Shown here piece after piece: positions 56,375-63,999 of a stretch of 64,000 nt of DNA. Source of the DNA: an uncultured Clostridium sp. Its GTDB lineage: Bacteria > Bacillota > Clostridia > TANB77 > CAG-508. The stretch is taken from contig URYN01000006.1 in the NCBI GenBank assembly GCA_900552135.1, positions 55,081 through 119,080 of the forward strand. The letters are read 5' to 3'. Positions within the stretch are counted from its first letter, which is position 1. The number at the start of each line of letters is the position of its first letter. The position numbers and the translations under genes are program-made. The notes beneath the pieces were generated by a model. It did not search any database, had not been told where the DNA came from, and saw nothing but the letters and a program-made list of their open reading frames with translations.

Positions 56375-56417
56375 ATATTACATCATTTTTCTACATTTTT
56401 TTCACTTCATATATGAA
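56375..56417 (-). promoter_or_regulatory. Weak agrB promoter with an upstream palindrome
   Basis: A TAATAT -10 (56375-56380, minus) has no recognisable -35 at 17 bases. Immediately upstream of the -35 position is a perfect 12-bp palindrome TTCATATATGAA (56406-56417). A weak core promoter with a nearby site fits activator control, perhaps by AgrA, but I cannot identify the direct repeats AgrA normally uses. Nothing else is seen in 56418-56560. Confidence 0.35.
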
Positions 56418-56562
56418 ACATACTTTAAATAACATGAACTTTATAATTTGAAATTTTTTTCATTTTTACGTAATATTTTCCTATTTTCATAAAATATTTT
56501 TACTATATGGTAAATAGCCTTTTTATCAAATACCCGACTTCCTTTATATTTAGGCATAAAGA

Positions 56563-56604
56563 AAAAAGTCGAATAATACATTCTCATGCATTATTCGACT
56601 TTTT
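56563..56604. terminator. Terminator after the RluA-family gene
   Basis: AAAAAGTCGAATAAT (56563-56577) and ATTATTCGACTTTTT (56590-56604) form a perfect 15-bp stem with A/T runs on both sides. Confidence 0.88.
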
Positions 56605-56727
56605 ATCAAATTCATTTTTTTATATCTAATTACTTATTTCTATTATATCAAATTAATTGTTCTTTTCATCTAATCAGCCAAATTTCGTATACTAAATTCT
56701 AACATTCAAAATTTTTTTCATCTAGCT

Positions 56728-57486
56728 TTAAACAATTTCTACTCCATCTAATATCTTCCATGTTTTTTCCTTTGCAGGTAAATCAATAAAGGTCATCTCT
56801 TCTTTGCTAACTGGATGCAAAATTGTAAGTGAGTACGCCCATAAACATATTTGTTGTCTCTGTCCTCTCTCTCCATATTTTTGGTCTCCATAAATAGCAT
56901 GATTTCTAGAAGAAAATTGCACTCTTATTTGGTGATGTCTTCCTGTATGAAGATTTACTTTTACCAAAGAAATATCTTTTTCTTGATCATATTTTAAAAC
57001 TTCATAATCTAGCTCTGCAAGTTTAGAATTTTTCGTTCCCTCTTTTACAACCTTGCTCATATTTGTTCTTTCATTTTTTAGCAAATAATCTTGAAAAATT
57101 CCTTTTTCTCTTTCAAGCTTTCCATCTACAATTACTAAATATTTCTTTTTAAAGATTTTTTCCCTTACCTGTTCACTTAGCCTTGAAGCAGCCTTTGAAG
57201 TCTTAGCAAACACCATAACTCCCCCAACAGGTCTATCTAGTCTGTGAATTAAACCTAAATAAACATTTCCAGGTTTATTGTATTTAACTCTTAAATATTC
57301 TTTTATTATAGTTAGCATGTCTAAATCAGCTGTCTTGTCGCCTTGAGAAGGAATATTCACAAGCTTTTCTACTACAATTATATGATTATCTTCGTACAAA
57401 ATTTTAAGATTAATTTCGGTGTTGTTTAGATTTACTACATAATTTTGTACTTGCTTACTTATTACAGTGGATTTTTCTTTTTCCAT
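56728..57486 (-). CDS. RluA-family pseudouridine synthase
   Basis: Isomerises uridine to pseudouridine in rRNA or tRNA. 252 residues with LYEDNHIIVVEKLVNIPSQ, the catalytic Asp in LIHRLDRPVGGVMVFAKTS (about 82-90), ALVD-like VIVDGKLE and LHTGRHHQIRVQFS. There is no N-terminal S4 domain, so it belongs to the shorter RluA/C/D-like forms; the exact target cannot be told. It follows the methyltransferase gene by 33 bp; the pair is probably one operon of RNA-modifying enzymes. Confidence 0.92.
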   Translation of the reverse strand: MEKEKSTVISKQVQNYVVNLNNTEINLKILYEDNHIIVVEKLVNIPSQGDKTADLDMLTIIKEYLRVKYNKPGNVYLGLIHRLDRPVGGVMVFAKTSKAASRLSEQVREKIFKKKYLVIVDGKLEREKGIFQDYLLKNERTNMSKVVKEGTKNSKLAELDYEVLKYDQEKDISLVKVNLHTGRHHQIRVQFSSRNHAIYGDQKYGERGQRQQICLWAYSLTILHPVSKEEMTFIDLPAKEKTWKILDGVEIV

Positions 57487-57519
57487 ATTTAATTATATTT
57501 CTCCTTCAATGTGCGATTT

Positions 57520-58413
57520 CTATTTTTTTACCCATTTAGAGTAAATTCCGCAAGGAAGTATAAAGTCTGAATTTGTCATTGGAAGTCCAACTTCTCCATT
57601 TTCAAATATTCCATTTTGAGCCTTTTTACCATATTTTTTTCTCATATCCATTTTCAACAAATTCTCCAAAACCATGCTAGATGTTCCTGTTGTATATGAA
57701 TTTATCAAGAAAAATAATGGATTATCAGATAAAACTTGCATACAAAGTTCTATAAGCATTGGCAAATTTTCTTCAAACTTCCATACCTCGCCATTTGCTC
57801 CTCTTCCATAAGAAGGTGGATCCATAATTATTGCATCATATTTGTTTCCTCTGCGAATTTCTCTTTGAACAAACTTTACAACATCATCTACGATATATCT
57901 AACAGGTCTATCTTGTAAACCTGAAGAAACAACATTCTCTTTTGCCCAAGAAACCATTCCTCTAGAGCTGTCTACATGGCACACAGAAGCACCAGCAGAA
58001 AGACATGCAACAGTTGCTCCTCCTGTATACGCAAACAAGTTTAAAACCTTAACCTCTCTCTTTGACGATTTGATTTCGTTTTGAATTTTGTCCATCATCC
58101 AATCCCAATTAACTGCTTGCTCTGGGAAAATTCCTGTATGTTTAAATCCCATTGGCTTGATGTTAAAAGTCAAATTCTTATATTTAATTTGCCAGCTGTC
58201 TGGTAGCTTTTTCTTATAATCCCAGTGTCCACCACCAGTACTACTTCTGTTATATCTTGCATTTGCAATTTTCCACTTTTCAGGAAATTGCTTATCATTC
58301 CAAATAATTTGTGGATCTGGTCTAACAAGATAGATATTATTCCATCTTTCAAGCTTTTCACCATTAGCCATATCTAAAATTTCATAATCTTTCCAATTAC
58401 TTGCTACTTTCAT
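57520..58413 (-). CDS. Class I SAM-dependent methyltransferase, RlmI/RlmK-like
   Basis: Probable rRNA methyltransferase of the COG1092 group. 297 residues; an N-terminal substrate-binding part (about 1-110) and a Rossmann core with motif I NLFAYTGGATVACLSAGA (about 131-148), the acidic VDSSRGMVSWAKEN and motif IV MDPPSYGRG (about 206-214). No PUA domain is present, unlike RlmI. AGGA 8 bases before the ATG at 58413 decides the start over the ATG three codons upstream. RNA target unknown. Confidence 0.9.
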   Translation of the reverse strand: MKVASNWKDYEILDMANGEKLERWNNIYLVRPDPQIIWNDKQFPEKWKIANARYNRSSTGGGHWDYKKKLPDSWQIKYKNLTFNIKPMGFKHTGIFPEQAVNWDWMMDKIQNEIKSSKREVKVLNLFAYTGGATVACLSAGASVCHVDSSRGMVSWAKENVVSSGLQDRPVRYIVDDVVKFVQREIRRGNKYDAIIMDPPSYGRGANGEVWKFEENLPMLIELCMQVLSDNPLFFLINSYTTGTSSMVLENLLKMDMRKKYGKKAQNGIFENGEVGLPMTNSDFILPCGIYSKWVKK

Positions 58414-58447
58414 TAAATTCATCCTTTTCTAATATGTTTAATTAGCA

Positions 58448-58476
58448 TTGACTTTTTTCAAGATTGCTAGTATAAT
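58448..58476 (+). promoter_or_regulatory. Promoter of the antitoxin RNA
   Basis: TTGACT (58448-58453), 17 bases, TATAAT (58471-58476): near-consensus, giving a start around 58483. Confidence 0.82.
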
Positions 58477-58482
58477 AATTAT

Positions 58483-58580
58483 AGTAAGATAAGCGACCAC
58501 AGAAAAGTGGCGTGTCACTAGATATTATTTATTAAATATTAAATACATCTCTAACGGCCAGACAGAGATGTGTTTTTTTT
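58483..58580 (+). ncRNA. Type I antitoxin: antisense RNA to the toxin 3' end
   Basis: A transcript of about 98 nt bounded by a strong promoter and the terminator ACATCTCT (58545-58552) / AGAGATGT (58564-58571) plus eight T. It overlaps the last ~30 bases of the toxin gene in antisense and all of the toxin 3' UTR to about 58483. Its 5' end (GATAAGC, ACAGA, GTGGCGTGTC in order, 58488-58516) is almost the same as the 5' end of the toxin mRNA read on the other strand. No reading frame in it. Confidence 0.75.
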
Positions 58581-58703
58581 GTTGTCTAATTTTCTCATTG
58601 TAACAACTAAAGCTACAAATAAGGCAATAGCGACAACAGTTACCATTGCAAGTTCAATAACTAATATGTATATAAATAGTAAATAAACCTGTACTAATAA
58701 CAT
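58551..58703 (-). CDS. Type I toxin, holin-like/TxpA-Fst-like membrane peptide
   Basis: A 50-residue hydrophobic peptide read by eye: MLLVQVYLLFIYILVIELAM, then VTVVAIALFVALVVTMRKLD and NKKNTSLSGR. One long or two short membrane helices followed by a basic tail; the segment from VTVV to DNKK resembles the putative holin-like toxin family (Hol_Tox) of Firmicutes. GGAGG lies 8 bases before the ATG at 58703 (a second ATG at 58709 is too close). That Shine-Dalgarno is in a stem (58710-58731: CGCCTCCTT with AAGGAGCG, one bulge) which would mask it, as in fst and txpA mRNAs. Stop TAG sits inside the shared terminator. Confidence 0.82.
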   Translation of the reverse strand: MLLVQVYLLFIYILVIELAMVTVVAIALFVALVVTMRKLDNKKNTSLSGR

Positions 58704-58766
58704 TTGCATCGCCTCCTTTCGTCAAGGAGCGACACGCCACACTCTGTTTTGCTTATCTCATATAAA

Positions 58767-58795
58767 ATTATACTAACTTTCAATCGATAAATCAA
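58767..58795 (-). promoter_or_regulatory. Toxin promoter
   Basis: Minus strand TTGATT (58790-58795), 17 bases, TATAAT (58767-58772); transcript would begin near 58760, about 57 bases before the toxin ATG. Confidence 0.82.
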
Positions 58796-58859
58796 GCGAA
58801 CATTGGAAATTTCAAGAAAATCTAGCATTTAATATTCAAAAAACAAGTGAATTTTTAAA

Positions 58860-58888
58860 TTGACAACTCAAGATGAAGATAATATAAT
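58860..58888 (+). promoter_or_regulatory. Perfect consensus promoter of a small RNA
   Basis: TTGACA (58860-58865), 17 bases, TATAAT (58883-58888), an exact sigma-A consensus on the plus strand with no coding gene downstream. Confidence 0.85.
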
Positions 58889-58894
58889 AAATAT

Positions 58895-58984
58895 AGAAAA
58901 TAAAGAAACGCACACAAAAGTGTGCTATCTAAAAATTTTTGGTTAACACCACATAGCTAGGCAAAGCGTAATGTGGTGCTTTTT
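58895..58984 (+). ncRNA. Candidate small noncoding RNA, about 90 nt
   Basis: Defined by the consensus promoter just upstream and a terminator CACCACAT (58947-58954) / ATGTGGTG (58971-58978) followed by CTTTTT. Inside is a second stem-loop GCACAC-aaaa-GTGTGC (58910-58925) and a single-stranded A/U-rich middle. There is no start codon with a Shine-Dalgarno and no useful frame. It lies beside the type I toxin locus and tail-to-tail with the gene at 59026. Its target is unknown. Confidence 0.65.
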
Positions 58985-59025
58985 ATTATTTGCATATCTT
59001 GCTATGCTTATTAAATTATTTTTAT

Positions 59026-59262
59026 TTACAGCCTTTGCAATAACTCCACAAAACTATATACCAGCACGCAGTCTAGCATCATTAAAATAACACATGTTAT
59101 GCTTATTGATGTTATGAATTTGTGCTCATTCATAAACTCTAAGATTTTTCCCTTACTTCTTTCTTGTTTTCTCTTTTTCTTCTCTTTTTTCAACTTTCCT
59201 GTAAGCTTGTCTTTTTCATTTAAATACTGCACTCCTAATATAATATCTTTAGAATACTCCAT
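59026..59262 (-). CDS. Small tail-anchored protein of unknown function
   Basis: A 78-residue protein: a Lys/Glu-rich, strongly charged N-terminal half (KLTGKLKKEKKKRKQERSKG) and one hydrophobic helix near the C-terminus (ITSISITCVILMMLDCVLVYSF), so probably anchored by its tail in the cytoplasmic membrane. AAAGGGGGA with good spacing precedes the ATG. No family recognised. Lies alone between the small RNA and the twin-palindrome module. Confidence 0.65.
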   Translation of the reverse strand: MEYSKDIILGVQYLNEKDKLTGKLKKEKKKRKQERSKGKILEFMNEHKFITSISITCVILMMLDCVLVYSFVELLQRL

Positions 59263-59411
59263 AAATCCCCCTTTTCAGGCTAGTGCCTGCCATAAATATT
59301 CTTAATATTATATATATTCGCATTGTCTTAAATTTATGACTATAATATCATTATTTTTGTTATCTTTTGCTATGTAATGCTTCTTATTTAAGTATTTTCG
59401 AACTTTAAAAT

Positions 59412-59454
59412 AAAAAATCGCCCAAAAAGGGGCGTCCCCTTTGGGCGATTTTTT
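59412..59454 (-). terminator. GC-rich palindromic terminator, copy 1
   Basis: AAAAAATCGCCCAAA pairs with TTTGGGCGATTTTTT, with an inner GGGG-cgt-CCCC hairpin. It overlaps the stop of the small coupled gene. The core including the loop is almost identical to the palindrome at 61915-61950. Confidence 0.88.
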
Positions 59455-59635
59455 ATTTTTCTGATAATCTTTTTTCTAAATGATTAATCGCTGTGTCTAT
59501 TTTTTTACTATTAATTTCTAACTCTTCAGCCATTAATAATAGTATCATACTGACAGTTTCTTTGTCTAAAGTGTTTATTTCTACTTCTTGATTTTTTACT
59601 TTTTGATAAATTTCAAAAAATTCTTTTTTATTCAC
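59453..59635 (-). CDS. Small protein translationally coupled to the multidomain regulator
   Basis: A 60-residue acidic helical protein (MNKKEFFEIYQKVKNQEVEI ... INHLEKRLSEK). Its GTG start overlaps the stop of the gene before it (GTGAATAA), so it is translated from the same mRNA. No Cys, signal or membrane helix; not recognised. The pairing suggests it is a partner of the upstream protein. Confidence 0.65.
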   Translation of the reverse strand: MNKKEFFEIYQKVKNQEVEINTLDKETVSMILLLMAEELEINSKKIDTAINHLEKRLSEK

Positions 59636-61775
59636 GTTCTTGTTCTTCCTCTTCTATTTTGATATAAGAGTTTTGTAACTCAGGATTATTTCCTTGTAAA
59701 GGTATCTCAGGACATTCCAATTTGTTTATTTCACCTAATATATTATCTAGCTCTTGTTGTTGCTGTGCAAGTGTTTCAGATGCTTCTTGGATTAATTGTA
59801 TAGTATTACTATCAACTCTTCCATTAACCATTTGAGAAATTTCTTTTGCTTGTTCTCTCATTCTACTAGAGATTCCTTTTTGTTTTTTCTTTAATTCAGC
59901 AATTCTTATTCTTCTTTGTTCCAATTCTTCTTCTTTGTTACATTCTTCTTCTTTATTCAAATATCCTAATTTAACAAGTTCATTTTTTATTTCCTTTAGA
60001 GCCGTTTTTCCCAAACCGTTTATGCTCAAAAGTTCCTCATCAGTTTTATCTAGCAATTGTTGTAGAGTTTCAATTCCACCCAGTCTTAATCTTCTATAAT
60101 ATTTAAATTGAAGTCCTACTTCTTCAAGTTTTATTTCATCAGCTTTTTTATTTTGTATTTCAAGCTGAGTATTTTTATCAGGCACATTATTTTTATCTTC
60201 AAGCTTAAGTCCTTTTTTTCTTAATACTGCATTAATTTCATTTAAACACATTCCGCCTATATTAGGTATTGTTGAAATTTTTTCTGCTGGTGTATCTATT
60301 AACTCTTGAACCGTATTTATTCCATTTCTCTTTAACGCATTGTATGTTCTCATAGAAAAATTAAGTTCTTCTATTTTCATATTTTCTGGTTTTTCATTTT
60401 TTCCCAAAATTTCTTTTAGTTTTTTAATCATGCTTAATATTTCTTCAATTGCATTTGAATCTATTTGTTTTAAATCTTCAATTTTTCTTTCATCAATATT
60501 AATAACGTCTTCTACGCTTACAATTCCAGCTTTTTCTAAGCAATCGCTAGCCTCTTTTGATAAATCTAGTAAAAATATACTTGTATTTTTATTTATTTCT
60601 TTAGGATCTAGTTTTTTTACTCTTTTACGATATGATTCACTTAGCTTTTGAACAATTTCTTCTGGTAAGTGATTATTATCATTATGGCTAAATACGTCCA
60701 CATATTTAAAATATTCTCGTATAAATTCTTCACCTGCTATATTTTTAGATTTTGACAAGTTCTGTCTAAAAGCTTCCACTCTCATTTTTCTTACGCCCGT
60801 GCCATTTTCACTACTTATATATTGTGTACATACTTTCTTTTCTATTGCAATTTCGTTTAAAGTTTTTCTTTCTCTTCCATCTATTCCATATCTACTCTTT
60901 AATAATTCCATATATTTTTCTGGTAGTCTGTTTATTATTTTATCAAGTAGTTTTCTTGTATTCTCATCAAAAATAAAACCATCATCCAAATAGCCAAAAA
61001 CACCTTGATATAAGTCTATATATTCATATGGAACATTTATATTATAAAAATTTTGCATATTTATTACTTTTTGTTGTTTTAGCCTTATTATCTTTTGATG
61101 TTTTTCCTGTAATTCAGCTTTTATTCGGTGTAATTCATTTTCTTTTCTACTTTTTATCATTTCATCTTCATTTTTTCTAAGATTTGCCATATCAACTAAA
61201 TATTGCACATATGCATTTTTAAATTCTTCCATAGAGTTAAATTCTTCATATATTTGAATGAGTCCTTGTTCACTTATTTTCCCTTGTTTTAATAATTCCT
61301 TATCACTTTCAAGAAAACCAAATACCCCACCAAGTTTTATATTTTCTAATCTTTTCTCAATACTTGGAGAAAGTTTCCCATTTGAACGTCTCGCTCTTAT
61401 GTAGTCATAATCTTTTTGTATTTTTTCAGGAATTTGTTTTTCCTTTCTTGAAAAAGCATATGGATTAGTTCTGCAATACTTAGCTAAATTTTCTACCTTT
61501 TGCTCAATTGAGTCTCTTTTTTCATATAAAAGTCCTAGTTCTTGTAATTTTGCTCTTACTTCTTCACTACAATAACCTTTTTTATATACTATTTTTTGTC
61601 TAATTTGTATTACATATGTGCCAATATTATAACCTTTGTATACTGTTTTACTAGTGATTTTTTCTCCTGGATGTTCTGCTAAAAATTCTTCAAACAAATT
61701 TACTTTTTCCTCATCTGTAAGCCTTACATTTTTATTTTCTTCTTCTGTTTTTTGTGCGCTAATTTTATTCTCCAT
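59628..61775 (-). CDS. Multidomain protein: helicase-associated, sigma-region-4-like and three alpha-CTD-like domains
   Basis: 715 residues, unusual architecture. About 20-85: a helicase-associated-type helical repeat (EEFLAEHPGEKITSK ... GTYVIQIRQKI). About 285-345: a sigma-70 region-4-like HTH (RLPEKYMELLKSRYGIDGRE, then KTLNEIAIEKKVCTQYIS). About 395-455, 460-525 and 545-610: three helix-hairpin segments like the RNA polymerase alpha C-terminal domain (ALKRNGINTVQELIDTPAEK; LRLGGIETLQQLLDKTDEEL then GLGKTALKEI). About 615-700: coiled coil. AAAGG 8 bases before the ATG at 61775 sets the start. Probably binds DNA and/or RNA polymerase; function unknown. Confidence 0.8.
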   Translation of the reverse strand: MENKISAQKTEEENKNVRLTDEEKVNLFEEFLAEHPGEKITSKTVYKGYNIGTYVIQIRQKIVYKKGYCSEEVRAKLQELGLLYEKRDSIEQKVENLAKYCRTNPYAFSRKEKQIPEKIQKDYDYIRARRSNGKLSPSIEKRLENIKLGGVFGFLESDKELLKQGKISEQGLIQIYEEFNSMEEFKNAYVQYLVDMANLRKNEDEMIKSRKENELHRIKAELQEKHQKIIRLKQQKVINMQNFYNINVPYEYIDLYQGVFGYLDDGFIFDENTRKLLDKIINRLPEKYMELLKSRYGIDGRERKTLNEIAIEKKVCTQYISSENGTGVRKMRVEAFRQNLSKSKNIAGEEFIREYFKYVDVFSHNDNNHLPEEIVQKLSESYRKRVKKLDPKEINKNTSIFLLDLSKEASDCLEKAGIVSVEDVINIDERKIEDLKQIDSNAIEEILSMIKKLKEILGKNEKPENMKIEELNFSMRTYNALKRNGINTVQELIDTPAEKISTIPNIGGMCLNEINAVLRKKGLKLEDKNNVPDKNTQLEIQNKKADEIKLEEVGLQFKYYRRLRLGGIETLQQLLDKTDEELLSINGLGKTALKEIKNELVKLGYLNKEEECNKEEELEQRRIRIAELKKKQKGISSRMREQAKEISQMVNGRVDSNTIQLIQEASETLAQQQQELDNILGEINKLECPEIPLQGNNPELQNSYIKIEEEEQERE

Positions 61776-61914
61776 TTTGAACACCTTTCATTTTAATAAA
61801 ACTTCGTTTCTATTATACCATATTTTCCAGCTTTTGTCATTACTTTACATAATATTCATCTAAAACATGCTTATAGCTTGCTTTTTTCATATAAAAATAT
61901 TTACTATATAAAAA

Positions 61915-61950
61915 TTTTCGCCCAAAAAGGGGCGTCCCTATTGGGCGAAA
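61915..61950 (-). terminator. GC-rich palindromic terminator, copy 2
   Basis: TTTTCGCCCAA pairs with TTGGGCGAAA, with inner GGG-gcgt-CCC. It lies right after the uvrC stop. Nineteen bases of core and loop (GCCCAAAAAGGGGCGTCCC) are identical to the copy at 59412-59454. Confidence 0.85.
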
Positions 61951-61951
61951 T

Positions 61952-63811
61952 TTAATGTATAAGTGCTTTTTTTATTTCTCTTGCTAGCTCTTCATTTATT
62001 CCTTTTAATTCTGCTATTTCTTCTACACTTGCATTTGCTATGTTTTCTACTGTTCCAAATTTCTTTAATAGTTCTACTTTTTTTACTGTTCCTATTCCTT
62101 TTATATTGTCTAGTGCAGATCTGGTTACTTCTTCATTTCTTAGTTTTTTGTGGTAGCCTATTGCTGTATCGTGCACAGCGTCTTGGAACATTGTTATTGT
62201 ATTTAAAAGTGTTTGTGAAATTTCTAGTTCTTCTCTTTTATCGTTCATTAATGCACGGGTTTGGTGCTTATCGTTTTTTACCATTCCAAATACTATGATG
62301 TTCAATTTATCTTTTTCTGTTAATTCTATGTTTTTTTCTTTTGCTTTTTGTTCTATTTCTTTGTTTACATTTCTTATTGCCTGTTGAATTGCGTGTATTT
62401 GAGTTATTCCACCATCTGCAAATATTACATCTGGCAATTCTCCAAATCCGTTTGGCTTGTCTTCATTTAGAATTGGCACTGAATGTCTTAAACGTCTTGT
62501 TACTACTTCTTCCATACATGCTGGATCGTCTTGTCCAACAACTTCTTTTATTCTAAATCTTCTTGCCATTTCTTTTTTTATTATGCCATCTTGCATTACG
62601 CACATACCAGCAACCATATTGGTTCCAGATAAGTTTGATATATCGTAGCATTCTATTTTTCTTGGCAATTTTTCTAAGTTTAATACGTGCTTTAATTCTG
62701 CTAAAATATTGTATTTGTCTTTTTCTTTATTTTGCAAAGTGATTAATGCATTGTTTTCTGCCATTTCTACGAATTTCAATTTTTCGCCTTTTTGCGGTGT
62801 CTTTATTTCTACTTTTCTACCAGCCGATTCCGTTAATAGCATTTCGATTGCATCTTTGTCTTCAATCTCTTCTTTTATCATTATTTTATTTGGCAAAATT
62901 GTTCTTCCCATATAATATTGTTTAATAAAGCTTGAAATTATCTCACTATCTTCCTCATCTTCTAAGCCCTTGAATATGTAGTGGTCTCTGCCAATCATCT
63001 TGCTATTTCTAACATAAAACATTTCAATACAGACTTCTTCATCTTTTCTGGCTAAACCAATTACATCTATATCATTTTCAGAAATATTTGAAACCTTTTG
63101 TCTTTGAGAAATTCTCTCTATTGCCAAAATTTTGTCTCTTATCTCTTGAGCCTTTTCATACTCCATTTTTTTAGAAGCCTCTTGCATCTCCGCTTCAAGC
63201 TCTTTCTTTAAACTATCAGTCTTGCCTTCTAAAATAGAAATAATTTCATTAATTTGTTTTCTATAGTCTTCCTTACTAATGTATCCCATGCAAGGAGCCA
63301 TGCATTTCTTTATATGATAATTCAAACATGGTCTATCCTTATATTTAAAACTTCTACACTGTCTAATTTTATATCTAGACTTGATAAACTCTATCATCTC
63401 TTTAGCACTTCCAGCATTTGCATAAGGTCCAAAATACTTTGCACCATCATTCAAAATTCTTCTTGTAATATACAAATCTGGATAATCTGCTTTTACATTT
63501 ATTTTTATGTATGGATATGTTTTATCATCTTTTAGAAGCACGTTAAATTTAGGCATGTTCTTCTTAATTAGATTACACTCCAAAATAAGAGCCTCTGCCT
63601 CATTATCACACACTATATATTCAAAATGGTCGACTAACGCAACCATGTTTTGAATTCTTTTTGTTTTCTTGTTCTTTCTGAAATACTGCCTAACCCTGTT
63701 TCTTAAAACAACAGCCTTGCCAACATAAATAATCTTATCATTTTTGTCGTGCATTATATAAACGCCTGGCTTTTTAGGCAACTTTTTTAGTTCCGCTTCT
63801 ATATCAAACAT
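61952..63811 (-). CDS. uvrC: UvrABC excinuclease subunit C
   Basis: Makes both incisions in nucleotide excision repair. 619 residues: GIY-YIG nuclease (PGVYIMHDKNDKIIYVGKAV, about 14-33), Cys-containing CRSFKYKDRPCLNYHIKKC, the UVR motif (about 200-235), the RNase H-like C-terminal nuclease (CYDISNLSGTNMVAGM ... DVIFADGGITQIHA) and the double helix-hairpin-helix (NIKGIGTVKKVELLKKFGT) at the end. Full length; own promoter and terminator. Confidence 0.98.
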   Translation of the reverse strand: MFDIEAELKKLPKKPGVYIMHDKNDKIIYVGKAVVLRNRVRQYFRKNKKTKRIQNMVALVDHFEYIVCDNEAEALILECNLIKKNMPKFNVLLKDDKTYPYIKINVKADYPDLYITRRILNDGAKYFGPYANAGSAKEMIEFIKSRYKIRQCRSFKYKDRPCLNYHIKKCMAPCMGYISKEDYRKQINEIISILEGKTDSLKKELEAEMQEASKKMEYEKAQEIRDKILAIERISQRQKVSNISENDIDVIGLARKDEEVCIEMFYVRNSKMIGRDHYIFKGLEDEEDSEIISSFIKQYYMGRTILPNKIMIKEEIEDKDAIEMLLTESAGRKVEIKTPQKGEKLKFVEMAENNALITLQNKEKDKYNILAELKHVLNLEKLPRKIECYDISNLSGTNMVAGMCVMQDGIIKKEMARRFRIKEVVGQDDPACMEEVVTRRLRHSVPILNEDKPNGFGELPDVIFADGGITQIHAIQQAIRNVNKEIEQKAKEKNIELTEKDKLNIIVFGMVKNDKHQTRALMNDKREELEISQTLLNTITMFQDAVHDTAIGYHKKLRNEEVTRSALDNIKGIGTVKKVELLKKFGTVENIANASVEEIAELKGINEELAREIKKALIH

Positions 63812-63833
63812 AATTTTTTACCTCACACTATAT

Positions 63834-63862
63834 ATTTTAGCACAAAAATAAGAGATTTTCAA
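63834..63862 (-). promoter_or_regulatory. uvrC promoter
   Basis: Minus strand TTGAAA (63857-63862), 17 bases, TAAAAT (63834-63839), about 23 bp before the ATG. Confidence 0.65.
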
Positions 63863-63890
63863 AATTTATTGACAATCTCAGCATAAAAAA

Positions 63891-63999
63891 GCAAGCAACT
63901 GTATATCAAAATATATACAATCACTTGCAATCTTTATTTTATATAATTTTCAATGGGTACCACCTAAAATTTTCCACATAGCGTATTCCATTCGCTATG
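63891..63999. other. Right-edge hairpins
   Basis: GCAAG ... TGTATAT / ATATACA ... CTTGC (63891-63928) is an interrupted stem with U-rich sequence after it, a likely terminator. CATAGCG (63977-63983) and CGCTATG (63993-63999) form a second perfect stem at the window edge. No gene is seen after uvrC. Confidence 0.5.

Noticed and set aside
59412..59454. Twin palindromes as terminal repeats of a transposon
   Set aside because: They are in direct, not inverted-terminal, layout relative to the module, no transposase lies between them, and both also work as terminators of the genes they follow.
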